Shown: positions 42,972 through 51,944 of the stretch, one piece after another
Numbering within the stretch: position 1 is the stretch's first letter
Layout: every line of letters starts with the position of its first letter
From: Hymenobacter terricola
GTDB lineage: Bacteria > Bacteroidota > Bacteroidia > Cytophagales > Hymenobacteraceae
Length of the DNA stretch: 64,000 nt
NCBI RefSeq assembly: GCF_017921975.2
Contig: NZ_JAGEMO020000026.1
Coordinates: 1-64,000, forward strand
Direction: 5' to 3'
Program-made: the position numbers and the translations under genes
The notes under the pieces: model-generated
The model's input: the letters and a program-made list of their open reading frames with translations, nothing else
The model's database searches: none
Told to the model about the DNA's origin: nothing

Positions 42972-43973
42972 ATGAACAACAATTTACGCTCGGCTTTATT
43001 GCTATTAGGAGGCCTGGGGCTTGCCCAGGTGGCTACGGCTCAAACCACCCCTATTTACAAGTTCTGGTCGCTGAAGGCTGGCGCCCAGGACAGCGCCGCC
43101 CTGCGCTCGCCCAGCACGATGGCAGCAAGCAGCGTCTCCCTCAATGGTTTTGTGCTATCGAACGGCACGGCCGCCGCTCCGCCCAAGCCTTACAGTTCGC
43201 TCTACGGCATGGCCTTTGCCCCATCGGCGGCGGGGGGTAACTGGGGCACGTCGGCCGGAGGCACCGGCAGCACGCTGCGCCGCTATTATTACGTACAGTT
43301 CACGGCCACCGCACCTGCCAATACGCCCCTGCGAGCCGATTCGCTGGTGATGAACCTGACGTTTTTGAGCACCACCACCGGCACCAACCTGGGCGTGCGT
43401 TATTCCAAAAGCGGCTTCGTTTCTGACTCCGTAGAAGCTAGCGGCGGCGGCAAAGGGCCTACAGCCCCCCTTGTTGGCGCGGCCAATGGCTCTACTATCG
43501 CCAGCGCCTACGTCGTTGCGCCTTCCATTACGCTGGTTTCGGGTGCACCCAACAACTTGCGGTACAGCGTGGCGCTAAATGGCGCCAGCGGCGTGAGCCT
43601 TACGGCTGGCCAGACCCTTACTGTCCGTGTTTATGTAAGTAGCAGCACCAGTAGCGCGGCACGCCATGCCTTGCTGCGCAACGTGGCCCTCAAAAGCCAG
43701 CAGGTGCTGCTGGCTACCCGCCCGGCCGTGCAAACCAATCTGGCCGCCTACCCCAACCCCGTTCAGAACCGCCTCACCGTGCCCCATACCGCGGCCAGCC
43801 GCGACGCCCGCGTGACGGTGTTCAGCAATACCGGCACCAAAGTGGCCGTGTTTGCCACCCAGCCCGGCACCACTGAAACGGCGGTTGACCTCAGCACTCT
43901 GACCACCGGCCTGTACCTGGTGGAGTACGCCGATGGCACGCAGCGCAGCAGCGCCCGCATCGCGAAAGAGTAG
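42972..43973 (+). CDS. Secreted protein with novel pectin-locus domain and T9SS tail
   Basis: A 333-residue exported protein. Signal peptide M-N-N-N-L-R-S-A-L-L-L-L-G-G (cleavage near A-T-A-Q). Residues about 27-236 form one domain that also occurs near the C-terminus of the pectinesterase encoded next: shared pieces are L-S-N-G-T, W-x-T-x-A-G-G-x-G-x-T-L, R-x-Y-Y-x-Q-F-T, Y-S-K/R-x-G-F, G-Q-T-L-T-V-R-x-Y and L-L-K/R-N-V. Residues about 245-333 are a type A T9SS sorting domain (A-Y-P-N-P-V-Q-N, G-L-Y-L-V-E-Y). No catalytic motif; a carbohydrate-binding role is likely but unproven. Operator 142 bp upstream, terminator downstream. Confidence 0.8.
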   Translation: MNNNLRSALLLLGGLGLAQVATAQTTPIYKFWSLKAGAQDSAALRSPSTMAASSVSLNGFVLSNGTAAAPPKPYSSLYGMAFAPSAAGGNWGTSAGGTGSTLRRYYYVQFTATAPANTPLRADSLVMNLTFLSTTTGTNLGVRYSKSGFVSDSVEASGGGKGPTAPLVGAANGSTIASAYVVAPSITLVSGAPNNLRYSVALNGASGVSLTAGQTLTVRVYVSSSTSSAARHALLRNVALKSQQVLLATRPAVQTNLAAYPNPVQNRLTVPHTAASRDARVTVFSNTGTKVAVFATQPGTTETAVDLSTLTTGLYLVEYADGTQRSSARIAKE

Positions 43974-43999
43974 CGGTAGCTTTCCCTGTTACGAAGTAC

Positions 44000-44041
44000 C
44001 CAACGCGCCTTCTGCTCACGCAGGAGGCGCGTTGGTTTTTA
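44000..44041 (+). terminator. Rho-independent terminator
   Basis: CCAACGCGCCT (44000-44010) pairs with AGGCGCGTTGG (44025-44035), followed by TTTTT. 26 bp after the stop of the accessory-domain gene. Confidence 0.85.
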
Positions 44042-44126
44042 AGGGTTTAGGAACACCACTAAACGGCCACTCACCGGCATTAGCTGGCAATCGGAAGACC
44101 CGTAAATACGCTTCGACCGGGCTGGC

Positions 44127-44144
44127 AACGTTCCCGGCAACGAT
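44127..44144 (+). promoter_or_regulatory. LacI-type operator upstream of pectinesterase 2
   Basis: AACGTTCCCGGCAACGAT, gene-side flank TTGCACAA (one change from TTGCGCAA). 92 bp before the ATG at 44237. Confidence 0.78.
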
Positions 44145-44236
44145 TGCACAAATAAACCTAACCGGCCCGGCGCATTTGGCTGATGGACTGGGTGATATTT
44201 GACCAGGATTCCCACTCAACATCACTGTTGCTCATT

Positions 44237-46921
44237 ATGATAAACTTTTTCTCAACGCCTTTCGCCCGGCGCGGCACAAAGGCCCGATTCTGGGTTCTGC
44301 TGGGCTTTATACTGGCATTTAGCTCCCAGGCCTTTGCCTACGACCTGACGGTGGCCAAAGACGGCACCGGCAACTACACCACCGTGCAGGCGGCCATCGA
44401 CGCGGCGCCGGCCGGCCGCACCACGCCGTTCACCATTTTCATTAAGAATGGCCGGTACAAAGAGCTGGTGAACGTGCCGGCCACCAAGCCCTTTATTCAG
44501 CTGGTGGGCGAAAGCGTGGGCAACACCCTCGTTACTTACAACAACTCGGCGGGCACCATCGTGGCGGGCGTGGCGCTGGGCACCCAGAACTCGGCTTCGG
44601 TCACGATAAACGCCACCGACTTCTCGGCGCTGAACATCACCTTCGAAAATTCGTTCGGCGAGGCGGCTTCCAACGGGCAGGCCGTGGCCGTGCTGGTGAA
44701 CAACGACCGGGCCGCCTTCCGCAACTGCCGCTTCCTGGGCAACCAGGACACCATGTACCTGAAGGGCAACGGCACGCCACGCCAGTACTTCGTGAACTGC
44801 TACATCGAGGGCAACACCGACTTCATCTTCGGCAGCGCCATTGCCCTGTTCGAGAACTGCAACGTCTACGCGAAGAACAAGACCACAACCAGCACCTCCT
44901 ACATCGCCGTGCCGAACACGCCGGCCGGGCAGGCGTTCGGCATGGTGTTCAAAAACTGCAACGTGACCGGGCACTCCGTGGCCGGCGGCACCAGCTACGA
45001 CCTAGGCCGCCCCTGGCAGGCCAGCCCCAAAGCCGCGTTCCTGAACTGCAACCTGTCCACGCCCATCATCCTGGCCGAGGGTTGGTCGCCCACCAGTTCG
45101 GCGGGCACGGCCACCATCCGCGATTCCTACTTCGTGGAGTATCAGAACACCCACTTCAACGGCCGCGCCATCAACGTGAGCAGCCGCGTGCTCTCGGGCC
45201 AGGGCCTGACTCCGGCCCAGCCTTCTTCGCAGCTCACCGCCACTGAGGCGGCTACCTACACCAAAGCCAACATCCTGAGCGGCTGGGACCCCTGCTCCTT
45301 GATTGACTGCGTGACGCCATTCGTGAAGCCGGTCATCGTCAATAATTTCAGGGGCGTGAAAGGCGCCGCCACGTCGGCTTTCACCTGGAACACCAGCTTT
45401 CCGACTTCCGGCGACGTGCTGAGCGTGTACCGCGCCACGGCCACGCCGCCGGCCGTCCTCGGCGCATTCGCGGTGGTGGGCACCCAGACCGAGCCCAGCG
45501 ACACGATTTTCAACTACTCGTATTCCGATGCCATTCCGGCTTCGGGCAGCCTGTACAAATACTTCGTGCGCGGCAGCAACGCCGTGCGCCAGATTTCGTC
45601 TGACACCATCACCATCAGCAGCGCGCCCACCATCGTGGCCACCGGCGCGCTGGGCAATTTCACCCAGCAACTGGGCACGGGCTCCGGCGCGCAGAACGTG
45701 GCGGTATCGGGTTCCGACTTGGTTGGCCCCGTGACGGTGACGGCTTCGGCCAATTTCCAGGTGTCGCTGACTTCGGGCGGCACCTTCGCCAGCAGCGTGA
45801 GCCTGAGCCCGACCACCGGCGCGCTGGCCAGCACCCCGGTCTACGTGCGCCTGAATGCCACCACGGCCGGCCCCTACACCGGCACGCTTACCCTGGCCAG
45901 CACCAACGCCACCACATTGGTGCTCAGCCTGAGCGGCACGGCCATTGTGGCTCCCACCATCACGTCGAACGTGGTGCAGTGGTGGCCGCTGCGCGTGAAC
46001 AACGCCGACAGCACCCAGGCCCGCAGCAGCCGCATTGTGGCCACCACGCCCACGCTCAAGCGCCTCTACCTGTCGAACGGCACCACGATGGCCACGATTC
46101 CGGCCTATTCCAACCAGTTCGGGCAGGCCTTCGGCGCCAGCCCGGCCGGCGACGGGCAGTGGAGCACCGCCGCCGGCGGCCCCGGTGGTACGCTCAGCCG
46201 CCTCTACTACGAGCAGTTCACCGTGACCGTCGCCGCCGGTGCCCCCACCATGCGCCTCGACTCGGTGCTGTTCAACTCGGCGTTCTACAACACCAGCTCC
46301 AACACCAAAATGGCCATTGTGTACTCGCGGAATGGCTTCACCACGCCCGCCGATTCTACTGAAATAACGGGCGTGAGCGGGCCGGGCGGGGTGCAGACGC
46401 TCACTGCCAGCGGCAACTTTAATAACTCGTTCCCGCTGTTGAACCAGACCTCCGGCAACACCAACCTGTACCGCGCGGCCCTCAGCGGCCCCAGCGTGGC
46501 CAACCCCAGCGGCGGCGTGGCCGTGGCGGCTGGCCAAACCCTCACCGTGCGCCTGTACTTCGCCTGCGGCAGCACCGGCATCCCGCGCTACGCCCTGCTG
46601 AAAAACGTGCGCTTCAAGGGCGCGGCCCAGGCAGTGCTGGGTGTGCGCGCCGCCCAGGTGCTGGGCGCGCAGGTCCAGTTGTTTCCGAACCCCGCTTCCT
46701 CGTCGTTCCGGGTGCGGCTGCCCATGCTGAGCAGCAAAGCGGCCGTGTCGACTGCCCTCATCAACACCTTGGGCCAGACCGTGCGCACCAAGCTGCTGAG
46801 CGCCCCCGCCGGCCAGTCCATCAACGCCGAGTTTGACGTGCGCGGCCTGGCCGCAGGCGTCTACACGCTGCGCCTGAACGTAGACGGCACGCCCGTGACG
46901 CGCAAGGTGGTAGTAGAATAA
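44237..46921 (+). CDS. Multidomain pectinesterase (CE8) with accessory domain and T9SS tail
   Basis: An 894-residue exported enzyme. Start M-I-N-F-F at 44237 gives a signal peptide ending near Q-A-F-A (residue 34). CE8 beta-helix about 35-360 with all catalytic residues: Q148, Q170-D171 (G-N-Q-D-T), D195 (T-D-F-I-F-G), R258 and W260 (L-G-R-P-W). Two Ig-like or fibronectin-like stretches follow (about 375-570), then the roughly 210-residue domain shared with the preceding gene (about 578-790), and finally a T9SS type A sorting domain (F-P-N-P-A-S-S-S-F onward). It demethylates pectin at the cell surface or outside. An operator lies 92 bp upstream and a terminator follows. Confidence 0.93.
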   Translation: MINFFSTPFARRGTKARFWVLLGFILAFSSQAFAYDLTVAKDGTGNYTTVQAAIDAAPAGRTTPFTIFIKNGRYKELVNVPATKPFIQLVGESVGNTLVTYNNSAGTIVAGVALGTQNSASVTINATDFSALNITFENSFGEAASNGQAVAVLVNNDRAAFRNCRFLGNQDTMYLKGNGTPRQYFVNCYIEGNTDFIFGSAIALFENCNVYAKNKTTTSTSYIAVPNTPAGQAFGMVFKNCNVTGHSVAGGTSYDLGRPWQASPKAAFLNCNLSTPIILAEGWSPTSSAGTATIRDSYFVEYQNTHFNGRAINVSSRVLSGQGLTPAQPSSQLTATEAATYTKANILSGWDPCSLIDCVTPFVKPVIVNNFRGVKGAATSAFTWNTSFPTSGDVLSVYRATATPPAVLGAFAVVGTQTEPSDTIFNYSYSDAIPASGSLYKYFVRGSNAVRQISSDTITISSAPTIVATGALGNFTQQLGTGSGAQNVAVSGSDLVGPVTVTASANFQVSLTSGGTFASSVSLSPTTGALASTPVYVRLNATTAGPYTGTLTLASTNATTLVLSLSGTAIVAPTITSNVVQWWPLRVNNADSTQARSSRIVATTPTLKRLYLSNGTTMATIPAYSNQFGQAFGASPAGDGQWSTAAGGPGGTLSRLYYEQFTVTVAAGAPTMRLDSVLFNSAFYNTSSNTKMAIVYSRNGFTTPADSTEITGVSGPGGVQTLTASGNFNNSFPLLNQTSGNTNLYRAALSGPSVANPSGGVAVAAGQTLTVRLYFACGSTGIPRYALLKNVRFKGAAQAVLGVRAAQVLGAQVQLFPNPASSSFRVRLPMLSSKAAVSTALINTLGQTVRTKLLSAPAGQSINAEFDVRGLAAGVYTLRLNVDGTPVTRKVVVE

Positions 46922-46945
46922 CCGGCAGGCCCTTCGCTCTTTTAT

Positions 46946-46976
46946 AAAGCCCCGCTGATATATTCAGCGGGGCTTT
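46946..46976 (+). terminator. Rho-independent terminator
   Basis: AAAGCCCCGCTGA (46946-46958) pairs with TCAGCGGGGCTTT (46964-46976), followed by four more T. 24 bp after the pectinesterase stop. Confidence 0.9.
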
Positions 46977-47111
46977 TTTTGGGTAAAAAAGGTCAGTAGA
47001 ACGATTGTAAAGAAGCCACCCAACGCGACTCCGCATTAAACGATTATCGGTGAACGGCGCAGACGGTAGAGACGCAAAGGGGTGCGTTGCTGCCATGCGA
47101 CGGGAGATTCC

Positions 47112-49628
47112 TTACTTACCCTTCACGCTCAGCGTTCCGGTGCCTTGGGCGGGCTGGCCATCCCGGCTTAGGCCTTCTGCCGCGGCCTGGAAGGTGCCGC
47201 TGCCGTCGGCGGTGAAGAAGTGCAGTTCGGCTTCGCCTTTGGCGTTGGTGCGCACGGTGGGGTTCCAGTAGAGGGTGCTGGTGCGGGGGTCAGCGGGCGG
47301 GTTGGTCAGCAGGGCGTTGTAGCGGGGCTGATAAAATTCGCGGGCCGGGTAGTAACCGGGCAGCTTCACGATGGCAATGCCGGGAGCCGGGCCTTTGTCG
47401 GCACCCTTGTAGTTGGGGTCGGCCCGCTTGGTATAGATGGCAATAACGCCGCCGCTGCCACCAAAAATGGCTGCCTCAGGTCCTTTGAAAACCTCCACCG
47501 ACTCAATGTCGGTGGAAGAAAGCGTGGATATCACGTCGATATCAACCCGCTGGCCGTCCAGAATGAACTGCGGCGAGCCCGACCCGCGGATTTGCGCCGT
47601 CATGTTCGGCGGGTTGCCGCTGATGGTGAGGCCGGCTACCCGCCCCTGGAGCACTTGCAGGATGTTCATACCCGACTGCGCAGCGGGGTTGTCGGCGAAG
47701 TCGACCACCGTGCCACCACTGGCCCCGTACAGGCGGCGCGGGTCATCAACGGGCACTTTTACGCGCTTGGCCGTGACCGATACATTCGCCAGGTTGACGT
47801 TGCGAATGCCTTTTTCGGGGTGCAAATCCAGGTCGGCGGCCTGGGCCTGCCGGCTGCGGCGCACGAAGGCCGCCACTCCGGCCGGGGCCTGGGCCAGCGG
47901 CGGCAGCACGGGCAGCGGCCGGGCATTGGGCACGGGGCCGGCATCGGGGCGAATGATGACATTGGAGCCGCCCTGCGACCGGCGGGCCTGCAACGTAATA
48001 ATGGCCGTGTCCTGCACCGGGAAGCTGGTAAAGCTGAAGCGGCCTTTGGCATCGGTGGTGGCCGTGGCCACGTTTTTCACCGGCCGTGTTTGCAGAAAAG
48101 TCAGCTGGCTGTTGGGGATGGGGCGGTTGCCGTGTTCGCTCAGCACCTGCCCCACCAGGGAGATGTCCTGCTCCGGCGAGAAAATGCCGGTGGGGCCCGG
48201 CCCGGCCAGCACATCCTTCCACACGAAGCGCCGCCAGCCCTGGGTCAGCAGCAAGTCATCGAGGGCCAGGGCGGTGCCGGCCGTTTGGTCGCGGAAGTAA
48301 TAGCCCGGCTTCTCCACGTAGCCCACCAGGTCGGAGGTGAGCAGCAGGTTGGAGGCAATGGTTTCGGCCGTGGGGTCAAGAGCGGCAAGGCCGGCATCGC
48401 TCACCCCCACCGAAAGGTTGGCCACCACGGGCTGGCCGGCAGCATCGGCCACGCGCACCATCAGCTGCACCGGGGCGTGGGGGCCGTAGCTGGCCTGGTC
48501 GGGCGTGACGGTGATTTTCAGCCCGGCCGGGCCGTTCTGCACGAAGGCCAGCCGCTCGCACTTCGGGGCCCCCAGCGCATCAAACAACGTGAAGTGGACG
48601 ATGCCGCTGGGGTAGTTTTTCTTGGGCATGCGCCACACGGCGGGGGTAGCACCATCCAGCGTGCGGGGGCCGGGGTAGGCCACCACGCCGCGCACTTCCG
48701 TGAGCAGCTGCACCGGGCCCGGCGCGGGCGTGGTACCACGGTAGCGCGCTTCCACCAGGAAGTTTTCGCCGCTATCCACCACGTGCAGGGTGTAGCCGCC
48801 GGGCTGGGGCACGGGCAGCGGGTAGTCGCTGGCGCTGCCGTCGGGCAGGGTGAGGTGGGCGTGGTAGCGCTGGCCGGCACCGGGCACAAAGGCGAAGCGC
48901 CCCATGCCCAGGTGGCGGCTGCTGAAGGCCGGTACCACCACGGCATTTTGGGCGTTCAGAATCTGGCCGCGCACGTCGAGGCCCCGGCCGCTGGCATCGG
49001 TGGCTTTGCAGGCCACCACGGCCGGCAGGCCTTCAATCAGGTAGCCCCCTTCAGGGAAAAACTGCACGTCGGGGAGCGCGGCAGCCGCGGCCCGGGCCCG
49101 GCCAAAAGCCGTGGTGGGAGCCGCCGGGGCCGACGGCTCCTGCGGGCCAATGGGTGAGGCCGGCCACACGCTCAGGCGGCGGCTGTACACGAACTCATCG
49201 CCGGCGTTGCGCATCCAGTTGGTGTAGGCGCGCAGCACGTAGGTGCCGGCGGCCAGGGTGTCGGCAATGTCAAGGTCGCCGCTGGCCCGGCCGCCCTGCA
49301 GGCGCAGGGTGCGGCGGGCCACCACCTTCAAATCGGGCGAGAGCAGGTCGACGTGCAGCACCTGGCTGAGCGAGTCGAGCTGGTGCCGCGACGCGTCCAC
49401 GACGTAGGCGCTGAACCAGATGGTTTCGCCGGTGGCATACACCGGGCGGTCAAGGTGCAGGTAGGCTTTTTCGCCCCGGGCGGCCGTATAAAATTCACCC
49501 AGCTGGCGCGCGATGCGCTGCATCAGGCCTTCGTCGGCGGGCCGCTGGCGAAAAGCCGTGGCCGTTAGCAGCATCGCTCCGGCCAGCAGGGCCGCCAGCA
49601 TTCCTTTTTGCACGCGCACTATTTTCAT
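47112..49628 (-). CDS. MG2-like protein with TonB-plug domain but no barrel
   Basis: An 838-residue secreted protein (signal segment near the N-terminus, M-L-A-A-L-L-A-G-A-M-L-L). Residues about 50-170 look like the MG2 domain of alpha-2-macroglobulin-type proteins (K-A-Y-L-H-L-D-R-P-V-Y-A-T-G-E-T-I-W-F). Further MG-like and carboxypeptidase-regulatory-like stretches follow. At about 680-760 a TonB receptor plug is clear (N-I-L-Q-V-L-Q-G-R-V-A-G-L, F-I-L-D-G-Q-R-V, D-I-E-S-V-E-V-F-K-G-P-E-A-A-I-F-G). The protein ends about 80 residues later, so no beta-barrel is present. Function unknown; not flanked by an operator, so perhaps not part of the pectin regulon. Confidence 0.8.
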   Translation of the reverse strand: MKIVRVQKGMLAALLAGAMLLTATAFRQRPADEGLMQRIARQLGEFYTAARGEKAYLHLDRPVYATGETIWFSAYVVDASRHQLDSLSQVLHVDLLSPDLKVVARRTLRLQGGRASGDLDIADTLAAGTYVLRAYTNWMRNAGDEFVYSRRLSVWPASPIGPQEPSAPAAPTTAFGRARAAAAALPDVQFFPEGGYLIEGLPAVVACKATDASGRGLDVRGQILNAQNAVVVPAFSSRHLGMGRFAFVPGAGQRYHAHLTLPDGSASDYPLPVPQPGGYTLHVVDSGENFLVEARYRGTTPAPGPVQLLTEVRGVVAYPGPRTLDGATPAVWRMPKKNYPSGIVHFTLFDALGAPKCERLAFVQNGPAGLKITVTPDQASYGPHAPVQLMVRVADAAGQPVVANLSVGVSDAGLAALDPTAETIASNLLLTSDLVGYVEKPGYYFRDQTAGTALALDDLLLTQGWRRFVWKDVLAGPGPTGIFSPEQDISLVGQVLSEHGNRPIPNSQLTFLQTRPVKNVATATTDAKGRFSFTSFPVQDTAIITLQARRSQGGSNVIIRPDAGPVPNARPLPVLPPLAQAPAGVAAFVRRSRQAQAADLDLHPEKGIRNVNLANVSVTAKRVKVPVDDPRRLYGASGGTVVDFADNPAAQSGMNILQVLQGRVAGLTISGNPPNMTAQIRGSGSPQFILDGQRVDIDVISTLSSTDIESVEVFKGPEAAIFGGSGGVIAIYTKRADPNYKGADKGPAPGIAIVKLPGYYPAREFYQPRYNALLTNPPADPRTSTLYWNPTVRTNAKGEAELHFFTADGSGTFQAAAEGLSRDGQPAQGTGTLSVKGK

Positions 49629-50025
49629 GTTACTATTCAGTCAAAAACAGCTAGTCCGTACTTCTAAACCAACCGCGAGATTACTCCGCAAAGATGGCGA
49701 AGCGGTGAAGCCCGCGCACGAACCAGGAGTGCCGGGGCTGCGAACCGGGCCGCTACCAATCTGAAACGGCAACGGCAGCGGTTCCAATTCAGTCAGAATT
49801 TGCTACTCTTGTAATGGATTTGGTCCGATAAAGATTTTCCGAATGTGCCCGCCGGGGCGCCGGGGCCTCAATTTATTGGGGGCCACTGCGGCGCGGGCGG
49901 GGAGGAAGTGGGCAGGCGGGCCGCTTTCCGGAACCATTTGGGGCGCTAATCCGGTAATTCAACTGGGCCCGTGGGCTTCGGCTGGTTATGGCTGTTAATT
50001 CTACCTTTTATTCGATTCGACGCGC
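49629..50025. other. 397-bp divergent intergenic region
   Basis: Between the MG2/plug gene (-) and the LacI-type gene (+). I looked for the pectin operator and for a clean TTG/TAnnTTTG promoter and found neither. No repeat or small gene seen. Confidence 0.55.
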
Positions 50026-51057
50026 TTGGACCCCGTTACCATCAAGGATATTGCGCACGCGCTGAACCTGTCGACCTCAACGGTGTCGCGGGCGTTGCGC
50101 GACAGCTACGAAATCAGCCCCGAAACCAAGCGGCTGGTGATGGAGTACGCCGAGCGCCTCAACTACCGGCCCAATCCCATTGCCCTGAGCCTGAAGGGCA
50201 GCAGCAGCAAGGCTCTGGCCGTCATCGTGCCCCAGATTGCGAACAACTTTTTTTCGCAGGCCATCAACGGCATCGAGGCCATTGCCTACAACCGCGGCTA
50301 CCACGTCATCATCTTCCAAACGCACGAGTCCTACGAGCGCGAGGTGGCCAATATCCAGCAGGCCGTGTCGCGCCGCGTCGACGGGCTGCTGCTCTCGCTC
50401 TCCAGCGAAACCTCGGACGTATCTCACATCAAAGCCCTGATTGAACAGGGCATGCCGATAGTCTTGTTCGACCGGGTAGCCGCCGAGCTGCCCGTGACTC
50501 AGGTGGTGGCCGACAACTTCGGTGGGGCCTATGCCGCCACTTCGCACCTGCTCCAAACCGGCCGGCGGCGCATTGCCCACCTCACCATTCCGCCCTACCT
50601 CAGCATCACGCAGGAGCGGCTGGCCGGCTACCGCGCCGCGCTGGAACAATACGGCGTGCCCTACGACGAAAACCTGGTGCGCTACGGCACCTTCGGCCCC
50701 GACGAAGCCGGCCCGCTGGTGGACGAGCTGCTGGCCCTTTCGCCGCCGCCCGATGCCTTCTTTACCGCCAGCGACCGGCTGGCACTGGGCTGCCTGGGCG
50801 CCCTGCGCCAGCGCGGCGTAGATATCCCCGGCCAGGTGGCTTTGCTCAGTTTCACCAACTCTCAGTCGGCCCACCTGCTCAACCCGCCGCTGAGCACCGT
50901 GACCCAGCCGGCCCAGGAAATTGGTCAGCTCGCCGCCGAGCGCCTCATCGAACTCATTGAGCGCAAGCACAAAAGCACTGGTCCCAACACCATGAAGCTG
51001 CCCACTACGCTGGTGGTGCGGGAGTCGTCGCGTCCGCTGCCCAAACTGGTGGTATAA
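50026..51057 (+). CDS. LacI-family transcriptional regulator, probable pectin-locus regulator
   Basis: A 343-residue DNA-binding protein. The N-terminal helix-turn-helix is typical: V-T-I-K-D-I-A-H-A-L-N-L-S-T-S-T-V-S-R-A (about 4-23) followed by the hinge L-N-Y-R-P-N-P-I-A. The C-terminal periplasmic-binding-protein-like effector domain (about 60-335) has V-I-V-P-Q-I-A-N-N-F-F-S, G-I-E-A-I-A-Y-N-R-G-Y and the conserved F-F-T-A-S-D-R-L-A-L-G. It sits inside the pectin locus and is the only regulator in it. It is the natural candidate for binding the 18-bp palindromes upstream of the pectin genes; the effector would be a uronate intermediate. No operator copy was seen in front of its own gene. 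Confidence 0.92.
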   Translation: MDPVTIKDIAHALNLSTSTVSRALRDSYEISPETKRLVMEYAERLNYRPNPIALSLKGSSSKALAVIVPQIANNFFSQAINGIEAIAYNRGYHVIIFQTHESYEREVANIQQAVSRRVDGLLLSLSSETSDVSHIKALIEQGMPIVLFDRVAAELPVTQVVADNFGGAYAATSHLLQTGRRRIAHLTIPPYLSITQERLAGYRAALEQYGVPYDENLVRYGTFGPDEAGPLVDELLALSPPPDAFFTASDRLALGCLGALRQRGVDIPGQVALLSFTNSQSAHLLNPPLSTVTQPAQEIGQLAAERLIELIERKHKSTGPNTMKLPTTLVVRESSRPLPKLVV

Positions 51058-51062
51058 CCGCC

Positions 51063-51845
51063 TTATTTTGCCTGCGGGTCCACCACTTTGGCGGCCTCGC
51101 GCTGCACGATGCGGCCGGCCAGCTCCAGCTTGAGGGCGCGAATATCGGCCAGCACAATTTGGGCCATCTTGCGGGCCCCCAGCTCATTGAAGTGGGTGTT
51201 GTCTTCCTTACCGGCGGGGTAGTTGGGGTGTTCGCCGGGCGCCAGCTGGTTGAACAATAGCTTGGAGTTTTCGACGCCGTATTGCTGGAGCAGGGCCTGG
51301 CTTTCGCGGTCCAGGTCGATGAGGGCAACTTGCTGCTCGCGGGCGGTGGCGCGCACAATTTCGGCGTACATGGCGTGCGTTTCCTCCACCTTGCCGGCCG
51401 CGTCGAACTTGCGGCGGGCCACGGGCGTGAGGAGAATGGGCGTAGCTTTTTTGGCGCGGGTTTCCGCGATGAAGCGGATGAGGTAGTTCTTATAATCGGC
51501 TTCGGGCGTGAAGCTGCGCTTGGTGGGCACCTCGTCGTTGTGGCCGAACTGGATGAATACGTAGTCGCCTTCGTGCAGGGCGGCGGCCACGGGCTGCCAG
51601 CGGTTTTCGGCCACGAAGCTCTTGGTGCTGCGGCCGTTCTGGGCGCGGTTGTCCACGGTCACGGTTTCATCAAAAAAAATGGCAAACGGCATGCCCCAGC
51701 CCGTTTCCGGGTAGGCCTTCACCTCTTTCGCCGACATCGTGGAATCGCCCACCAGATACACCGTGATGTGCCGGGACGGCGCGGCAAAAGCCGTGAGCAG
51801 CAGCAAGCCGAGGGCCGCGCTGCTGAAAAAAAGTCGATTCAACAT
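51063..51845 (-). CDS. Rhamnogalacturonan acetylesterase, CE12/SGNH (copy 2)
   Basis: A 260-residue secreted SGNH-hydrolase. The start at 51845 (M-L-N-R-L-F-F-S-S-A-A-L-G-L-L) gives the signal peptide. Catalytic blocks: V-G-D-S-T-M-S (S35), N-G (Q-N-G-R-S-T-K-S-F, N70), G-H-N-D (N103) and D-N-T-H-F (about 214-218). It removes acetyl groups from rhamnogalacturonan I. It is a free-standing paralogue of the esterase half of the CE12-GH28 fusion (shared N-G-R-S-T-K-S-F and D-Y-V/W-V-F-I-Q-F-G-H-N-D). It lies 99 bp after the lyase gene and converges with the regulator gene. Confidence 0.93.
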   Translation of the reverse strand: MLNRLFFSSAALGLLLLTAFAAPSRHITVYLVGDSTMSAKEVKAYPETGWGMPFAIFFDETVTVDNRAQNGRSTKSFVAENRWQPVAAALHEGDYVFIQFGHNDEVPTKRSFTPEADYKNYLIRFIAETRAKKATPILLTPVARRKFDAAGKVEETHAMYAEIVRATAREQQVALIDLDRESQALLQQYGVENSKLLFNQLAPGEHPNYPAGKEDNTHFNELGARKMAQIVLADIRALKLELAGRIVQREAAKVVDPQAK

Positions 51846-51876
51846 AGCCGGAAGACTGGTTAGAAAAGTAAAAGTC

Positions 51877-51915
51877 GGGGCCTGAGCCACACTAGGCAAG
51901 TGCAGCTCAGGCCCC
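51877..51915 (-). terminator. Hairpin between lyase and acetylesterase genes
   Basis: GGGGCCTGAGC (51877-51887) pairs with GCTCAGGCCCC (51905-51915); on the - strand it is followed by a T-rich stretch. It may stop or attenuate transcription after the PL1 gene. Confidence 0.7.
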
Positions 51916-51944
51916 ATCAGGCATTCAATTCACGCAAGGAGACG

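Noticed and set aside
49929..49960. Possible operator upstream of the LacI gene (CTTTCCGGAACC)
   Set aside because: Only the CCGG centre resembles the operator; the half-sites do not match.
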